Of a stretch of 34,769 nucleotides of DNA, positions 31,419 to 34,769 are shown one piece after another; the first letter of the stretch is position 1; every line of letters begins with the position of its first letter. The notes under the pieces were generated by a model. It was given only the letters and a program-made list of their open reading frames with translations, ran no database searches and had not been told where the DNA came from. A program made the position numbers and the translations under genes. Origin of the DNA: CAZQGE01 sp964592815. Its GTDB lineage: Bacteria > Bacillota > Clostridia > Christensenellales > CAG-917. The stretch spans positions 1 through 34,769 of the forward strand of contig CAZQGE010000012.1 in NCBI GenBank assembly GCA_964592815.1, written 5' to 3'.

Positions 31419-31871
31419 ATGAAAGAAAATCAATCGTTGAACGAAAAACTTAACAATGTGTCAAATGAAGAAGTTGTTCAAGAGCCATCTAATGAAACGC
31501 AATGTGAAACAGACACTATTGATGAAAAGCGCAGGCTACTTGAAATTAAATATAAAAAGAGAATAAAACAAATTGACGCTTACAGAAAATTTTCAAAAAT
31601 ATGTGCATTTGCAATGTGCATTGTGTCTGTGATTGCGTGTTTGGCTGGCGGCATCATAATGTTCGTGTTTCAAGTTGGAGTTGGCGCAATTATAGCAGGC
31701 GTTTTGATGGTGTGTTTTGCGCCGTTGATTTTAGGAATCTTGTGCGTAACGCTTTTTTATGAAAAGCACCCTGAAAAACTAAAGCAAAAAATTATGCAGA
31801 GAGCTGAAAAAATGCGTAACAAACAAAACAAGACAAAAGAAAAAACTGAAAAAAAGATACGTCAAAAATAA
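31419..31871 (+). CDS. Small membrane protein, unknown function
   Basis: 150 residues with no family recognised. A charged, Asn/Glu-rich N-terminus (1-50) includes a short coiled-coil-like stretch. Two close membrane helices follow (about 60-83 and 88-113, Gly/Ala/Val rich), then a very basic tail (about 115-150, Lys/Arg/Gln). GGAGAAAG precedes the ATG. Both ends are predicted cytoplasmic. The gap 31248-31418 before it holds nothing firm. Confidence 0.6.
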   Translation: MKENQSLNEKLNNVSNEEVVQEPSNETQCETDTIDEKRRLLEIKYKKRIKQIDAYRKFSKICAFAMCIVSVIACLAGGIIMFVFQVGVGAIIAGVLMVCFAPLILGILCVTLFYEKHPEKLKQKIMQRAEKMRNKQNKTKEKTEKKIRQK

Positions 31872-31987
31872 TTATAAAAAGCAAGATGCAATTTGTAGAA
31901 ATAAATTGATTTGGCAGTAATAAGCGTCAAAAAAGTTGAGAATATAACAAAATTTGAAGATATTGCGGCATTAAAAAATAAAAACCT

Positions 31988-32015
31988 TTGACATAATCTC
32001 TTAAATTTGTATAAT
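31988..32015 (+). promoter_or_regulatory. Consensus promoter of cysS transcript
   Basis: TTGACA (31988-31993), 16-base spacer, TATAAT (32010-32015): both hexamers are perfect. Predicted start near 32022, just ahead of the leader ORF's ribosome site. The preceding 31872-31987 shows nothing notable. Confidence 0.8.
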
Positions 32016-32038
32016 ATTTATTATATAGGAGTTTGAAA

Positions 32039-32077
32039 ATGATTTTTGAAATCTGTTGTTGTCGTTCAAAATTTTGA
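32039..32077 (+). CDS. Cysteine-rich leader peptide MIFEICCCRSKF
   Basis: Twelve codons and TGA. AGGAG (32027-32031) lies seven bases before ATG. Codons 6-8 are TGT TGT TGT, three Cys in a row, unexpected for such a short ORF and matching the amino acid used by the enzyme encoded next. When not being translated, GAGTTTGAAAAT (32029-32040) could pair with ATTTTGAAACTC (32071-32082), one mismatch, hiding the start site. Confidence 0.75.
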   Translation: MIFEICCCRSKF

Positions 32078-32142
32078 AACTCGTATGTCGTTAAGCATAG
32101 GTTGGACATACGTTCTTAATCTATGCGGTAAAATTAAAACCT

Positions 32143-32165
32143 ACCGCACTCAATGTGCGGTTTTT
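32143..32165 (+). terminator. Intrinsic terminator of the cysS attenuator
   Basis: ACCGCAC with GTGCGGT, five-base loop TCAAT, five U, located 15 bases before cysS. Overlaps the antiterminator pairing segment. Confidence 0.8.
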
Positions 32166-32180
32166 ATTTAGGAGTTGGAA

Positions 32181-33599
32181 ATGGAAAATAATGTAACGCT
32201 GTATAACACACTTACAAAGACTGTTGATAAGTTTGTTCCTGTCGAAGATGGAAAAGTTAAACTCTACACTTGCGGGCCTACTGTTTATCATTTTGCTCAC
32301 ATAGGAAATCTCCGCAGTTATATTATGGAAGACGTCCTCGAAAAGTTTTTGAATTATTACGGATATGACGTGCTTAGAGCTATGAATATTACTGACGTTG
32401 GACACTTGGCAAACGACTCTGATTCTGGTGAAGACAAAATGCTTGCTGGCGCAAAAAGAGAACATAAATCGGTTTTGGAAATCGCAAAATTTTATACCGA
32501 CGCATTTTTTGAAGACTGCAAAAAACTTAATATCAAAAAACCGCAAATTGTTGAAAACGCAACAAGTTGCATTGACGAATATATCAAATTGATAACAAAA
32601 CTGCTCTACGACGGTTATGCGTATATCGCAGGAGGCAACGTATATTTTGACACGTCACGCTTGAAAGATTACTATTGCCTTACAGGACACAACAGCGACA
32701 GTTTGGCAATCGGAGTGCGTGATGACGTAGATGAAGACTCCAACAAACGCAACAAAAGCGATTTTGTGTTGTGGTTTACAAAGTCAAAGTTTGACAGTCA
32801 AGAATTAAAGTGGGAAAGTCCTTGGGGATACGGTTATCCTGGTTGGCACATCGAATGTAGCGCAATAAGTATGAAAAACTTGGGCGAATATCTCGACATA
32901 CATTGTGGCGGTGTTGATAATATTTTCCCACACCATACAAATGAAATTGCACAAAGTGAATCTGTCTTGGGACACAAATGGTGTAATTATTGGTTCCATG
33001 TTCAACACTTGAACACAAAGGGCGGAAAAATGAGCAAATCAAGCGGAGAATTTTTGACGCTTTCACTTTTGCAGTCAAAAGGATACGACCCGCTTGCTTA
33101 TCGTATGTTTTGTTTACAATCACATTACAGAAAACCCTTGGAATTCAGCTATGAAACATTAGACAACGTCGTAAATTCTTATAACAAACTGAAAGACAGA
33201 ATATCGGCATTAAACAAAGCAGACGGCAAAATAGACAAAGTGGTTTTTGCAGAATATAAAACAAAATTTTTGGATGCGCTTTCAAGTGATTTGAATACGT
33301 CGCTTGCAATAACTGTACTTTATGATATGTTGAGAGCTGAAGTAAACGACGCAACAAAGTTTGCATTGGCAGAAGATTTTGACAAAGTTTTGTCATTAAA
33401 TTTGACTGTTGCAAACGAAAAGGCAGAAACTATCGACGCGGATTTGAAAGCATTTGCAGAAGAAATGATTGAAAAACGTAGAGTTGCAAAGCAGCAAAAA
33501 GATTGGGCGGCAGCTGACGCGATAAGAAATGAATTACAACAAAAAGGAATTGTCCTAAAAGATACAAAAGAAGGGACAACTTGGGAATTGCAAAAATGA
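32181..33599 (+). CDS. cysS: Cysteinyl-tRNA synthetase
   Basis: 472 residues, class I synthetase charging tRNA-Cys. Zinc-binding Cys in YTCGPTVY (near 28), HIGH motif as FAHIGN, WHIECSAIS with zinc Cys and CGGVDNIFPHHTNEIAQSE with zinc His/Glu, and GKMSKSSGE (KMSKS). The C-terminal helical domain ends EKRRVAKQQKDWAAADAIRNELQQKGI, the family signature. ATG 32181 has AGGAG (32170-32174) six bases upstream; an in-frame TTG at 32175 is rejected. Preceded by the attenuator described separately; overlaps the TSCPD gene by four bases (ATGA). Confidence 0.95.
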   Translation: MENNVTLYNTLTKTVDKFVPVEDGKVKLYTCGPTVYHFAHIGNLRSYIMEDVLEKFLNYYGYDVLRAMNITDVGHLANDSDSGEDKMLAGAKREHKSVLEIAKFYTDAFFEDCKKLNIKKPQIVENATSCIDEYIKLITKLLYDGYAYIAGGNVYFDTSRLKDYYCLTGHNSDSLAIGVRDDVDEDSNKRNKSDFVLWFTKSKFDSQELKWESPWGYGYPGWHIECSAISMKNLGEYLDIHCGGVDNIFPHHTNEIAQSESVLGHKWCNYWFHVQHLNTKGGKMSKSSGEFLTLSLLQSKGYDPLAYRMFCLQSHYRKPLEFSYETLDNVVNSYNKLKDRISALNKADGKIDKVVFAEYKTKFLDALSSDLNTSLAITVLYDMLRAEVNDATKFALAEDFDKVLSLNLTVANEKAETIDADLKAFAEEMIEKRRVAKQQKDWAAADAIRNELQQKGIVLKDTKEGTTWELQK

Positions 33600-33847
33600 T
33601 TTATGAATACCAAACAAAAGGTACTTGCTCAAGAAAAATATCCTTTGAAATCAATGATGGAATTGTAACAAACATAAAATTTGTTGGCGGTTGTGACGGA
33701 AATTTGAAAGCATTGTCAAAAGTGTTGGACGGTTGGTCCGCCAAAGACATTTCAACAAAATGCAATGGCATATTATGTGGTTGGAAAAAGACGTCTTGCT
33801 CTGACCAACTTGCAAAAGCAGTTATGGAAGCTGCGTCAAAAGAATAG
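33596..33847 (+). CDS. TSCPD domain protein (TIGR03905-like)
   Basis: 83 residues, a stand-alone TSCPD domain of the TIGR03905 kind. TKGTCSRKISFEIN, VKFVGGCDGNLKALSKVL-like core (here IKFVGGCDGNLKALSKVL), then CNGILCGWKKTSCSDQLA. TSCPD domains also occur at the end of ribonucleotide reductases and are thought to bind metal through Cys. ATG 33596 overlaps the cysS stop (ATGA), so it is co-translated with cysS and shares its control. The function of the free form is unknown; being Cys-rich (five Cys in 83) and downstream of cysS is suggestive only. Confidence 0.85.
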   Translation: MIYEYQTKGTCSRKISFEINDGIVTNIKFVGGCDGNLKALSKVLDGWSAKDISTKCNGILCGWKKTSCSDQLAKAVMEAASKE

Positions 33848-33853
33848 AACAGC

Positions 33854-33882
33854 AAAGCGTTTCTAAATTAGAAACGCTTTTA
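33854..33882 (+). terminator. Terminator after cysS-TSCPD unit
   Basis: AAAGCGTTTCT (33854-33864) with AGAAACGCTTT (33870-33880), short loop, U-rich tail. Confidence 0.88.
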
Positions 33883-33907
33883 TTATTTAGATAGATAAGG
33901 CGGAACA

Positions 33908-34609
33908 ATGGAAAAAATTCTTGATTTGCTAAAAGAAAAATTTGACTTGGAATATAAAGAGTTCCATCAAAAACTTATACCTAGTGTTGACAAAGAAAGC
34001 GTGCTTGGAGTTAGAATGCCTGTTTTGCGTAAATTGGCAAAAGATATATGTCAAGGTAAAACAAGCGTAACAAACGGCGACGTTGCTGAATTTTTGCAAG
34101 AATTGCCACATAAATTTTACGATGAAAATAATTTACATATGCTTATAATTTCAGAAGAAAAACACGATTTGTGTACTTTGTTTAATAATATCGAGAAGTT
34201 TTTGCCATATATTGATAATTGGGCAACTTGTGACAGTCTTTTTCCAAAGTTATTTGAGCAAAACAAAAGTCAAATATACGATAAGTGTTTTGTGTGGCTA
34301 AAGTCAGATAGTGTTTATATAGTAAGATTTGCAATCATAACGCTTATGAGATTATGCGCGAAAAGCAGCTTTGACCAAAGCGCATTTGATGCAGTTTTAG
34401 CTGTAAAAAGTGATGAATATTACATTAAAATGGCAATCGCTTGGTATATTGCTGAGGTTGCAGTCTTCAATTTTGACATTGCATTGGAGGCTATAAGAAC
34501 TGCAAACATCAATGCTTGGGTTAAGAATATGGCAATAAAGAAAGCGTGCGAAAGTTTCAGAGTTGATAAGGAACAAAAAGAAATTCTAAAAAGTTATAAA
34601 ACACGATAA
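33908..34609 (+). CDS. AlkD-like DNA alkylation repair (HEAT-repeat) protein
   Basis: 233 residues, all-helical HEAT-like repeats of the AlkC/AlkD DNA glycosylase superfamily, which remove alkylated bases without flipping them. LGVRMPVLRKLAKDI (about 34-48), FYDENNLHMLII, LPYIDNWATCDSLFPKLF (Trp-Asp region near 105) and KSDEYYIKMAIAWYIAEVAVFNF (near 175-197) are typical of the AlkD branch. AAGGCGGA precedes ATG 33908. The catalytic Asp is probably the one in YIDNWATCDS, but which is not certain; some relatives are not glycosylases. The final stretch 34610-34769 shows no gene. Confidence 0.82.
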   Translation: MEKILDLLKEKFDLEYKEFHQKLIPSVDKESVLGVRMPVLRKLAKDICQGKTSVTNGDVAEFLQELPHKFYDENNLHMLIISEEKHDLCTLFNNIEKFLPYIDNWATCDSLFPKLFEQNKSQIYDKCFVWLKSDSVYIVRFAIITLMRLCAKSSFDQSAFDAVLAVKSDEYYIKMAIAWYIAEVAVFNFDIALEAIRTANINAWVKNMAIKKACESFRVDKEQKEILKSYKTR

Positions 34610-34769
34610 GTGCTTAGATATGTTTGCCATGTGTTTGTCCATAGTCTAGCCATTTTTTTTGAAATTTTCGGAGTTTTTTCCTGTTTTTGTTTCAATATAT
34701 GTTTTTCATCTGCAATATGGCGTTATTTAATGTACGTTATGCTAATTATATCTTTAACCATGCCTAATA

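Larger units (their letters stand above)
32022..32180 (+). promoter_or_regulatory. cysS attenuator leader (leader peptide plus alternative hairpins)
   Basis: Five segments can pair in two exclusive sets. A: CGTATGTC (32082-32089) with GACATACG (32105-32112). B:C: GCATAGGTT (32095-32103) with AATCTATGC (32118-32126), which breaks A. Antiterminator: TGCGGTA (32124-32130) with TACCGCA (32142-32148). Terminator: ACCGCAC (32143-32149) with GTGCGGT (32155-32161) plus U. B:C uses the bases needed for the antiterminator. A ribosome stalled at the Cys codons leaves A free, so the antiterminator forms and cysS is read. A ribosome reaching the stop covers A, B:C forms, and termination follows. No T-box consensus (AGGGTGGNACCGCG) was found. 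Confidence 0.75.

Noticed and set aside
32022..32180. T-box riboswitch before cysS
   Set aside because: The expected AGGGTGGNACCGCG block is missing; GGTTGGAC (32100-32107) is only a partial likeness and lies in another hairpin. The leader is short and contains a translated-looking Cys ORF.
34610..34769. Gene or RNA at the window end
   Set aside because: No coding frame, clear hairpin or promoter was found in this AT-rich stretch; it may be the upstream region of a gene beyond the window.

Overview
The window is an AT-rich stretch of chromosome from a Gram-positive, anaerobic-looking bacterium, most likely an uncultured Clostridia-type Bacillota. The indicators are AGGAGG-type ribosome sites, TTGACA/TATAAT promoters, U-tract terminators, rubrerythrin and rubredoxin oxygen defence, ECF vitamin transporters, KtrAB, a C_GCAxxG_C_C protein and a class-II cobalamin riboswitch. 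TAA, TAG and TGA all act as stops. There is no CRISPR array, transposase, phage gene, rRNA or tRNA.

Layout. (1) 1-2207: a redox/oxygen-stress operon (small ferredoxin, double-rubredoxin protein, ferredoxin-rubrerythrin fusion) behind a promoter with a Fur-like box. (2) 2288-3282: a P1/DmpA-type peptidase. (3) 3309-8248: an ion and turgor cluster (NhaD/ArsB-like antiporter with a structured leader, KtrB, KtrA, MscS and a small HEAR-repeat protein). (4) 8336-13643: a probable vitamin B12 uptake operon: class-II cobalamin riboswitch, two DUF4430 lipoproteins (one with a transcobalamin-like make-up), EcfT, fused EcfA-EcfA and an S component. (5) 13829-16414: a MATE efflux pump with a leader-peptide/terminator arrangement, then an HdeD/DUF308-like membrane protein. 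(6) 16446-21719: Mrp-type Fe-S ATPase, C_GCAxxG_C_C protein, metallo-beta-lactamase-fold hydrolase, a tyrosine-phosphatase-like protein with a leaderless-looking promoter, and a DEAD-box helicase with a long repetitive basic tail. (7) 21786-26846: TetR regulator, divergent membrane M28 peptidase, XRE regulator and a MacB-like ABC protein. (8) 26952-30084: TcdA, then on the minus strand an operon of THUMP methyltransferase, D-aminoacyl-tRNA deacylase and an ECF S component. (9) 30163-34609: nitroreductase, second tyrosine phosphatase, small membrane protein, cysS, TSCPD protein and AlkD-like protein.

The most notable signal is the control region of cysS (31988-32180). A consensus promoter drives a 12-codon leader peptide, MIFEICCCRSKF, with three consecutive Cys codons. 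It is followed by two pairs of mutually exclusive hairpins ending in an intrinsic terminator just before cysS. This is the layout of ribosome-mediated transcription attenuation, on a cysteinyl-tRNA synthetase that in Bacillota would usually be expected to have a T-box. Short leader ORFs combined with hairpins also precede the MATE pump and the NhaD-like antiporter, so leader-peptide control may be a recurrent strategy in this organism. Two further genes have promoters placed so that the predicted transcript starts at the AUG.

Functional links: the antiporter, KtrAB and MscS fit sodium, potassium and turgor control. The riboswitch, lipoproteins and ECF module fit B12 capture and import. The first operon fits peroxide/oxygen detoxification in an anaerobe. 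All functions are inferred by reading motifs; no database search was run.
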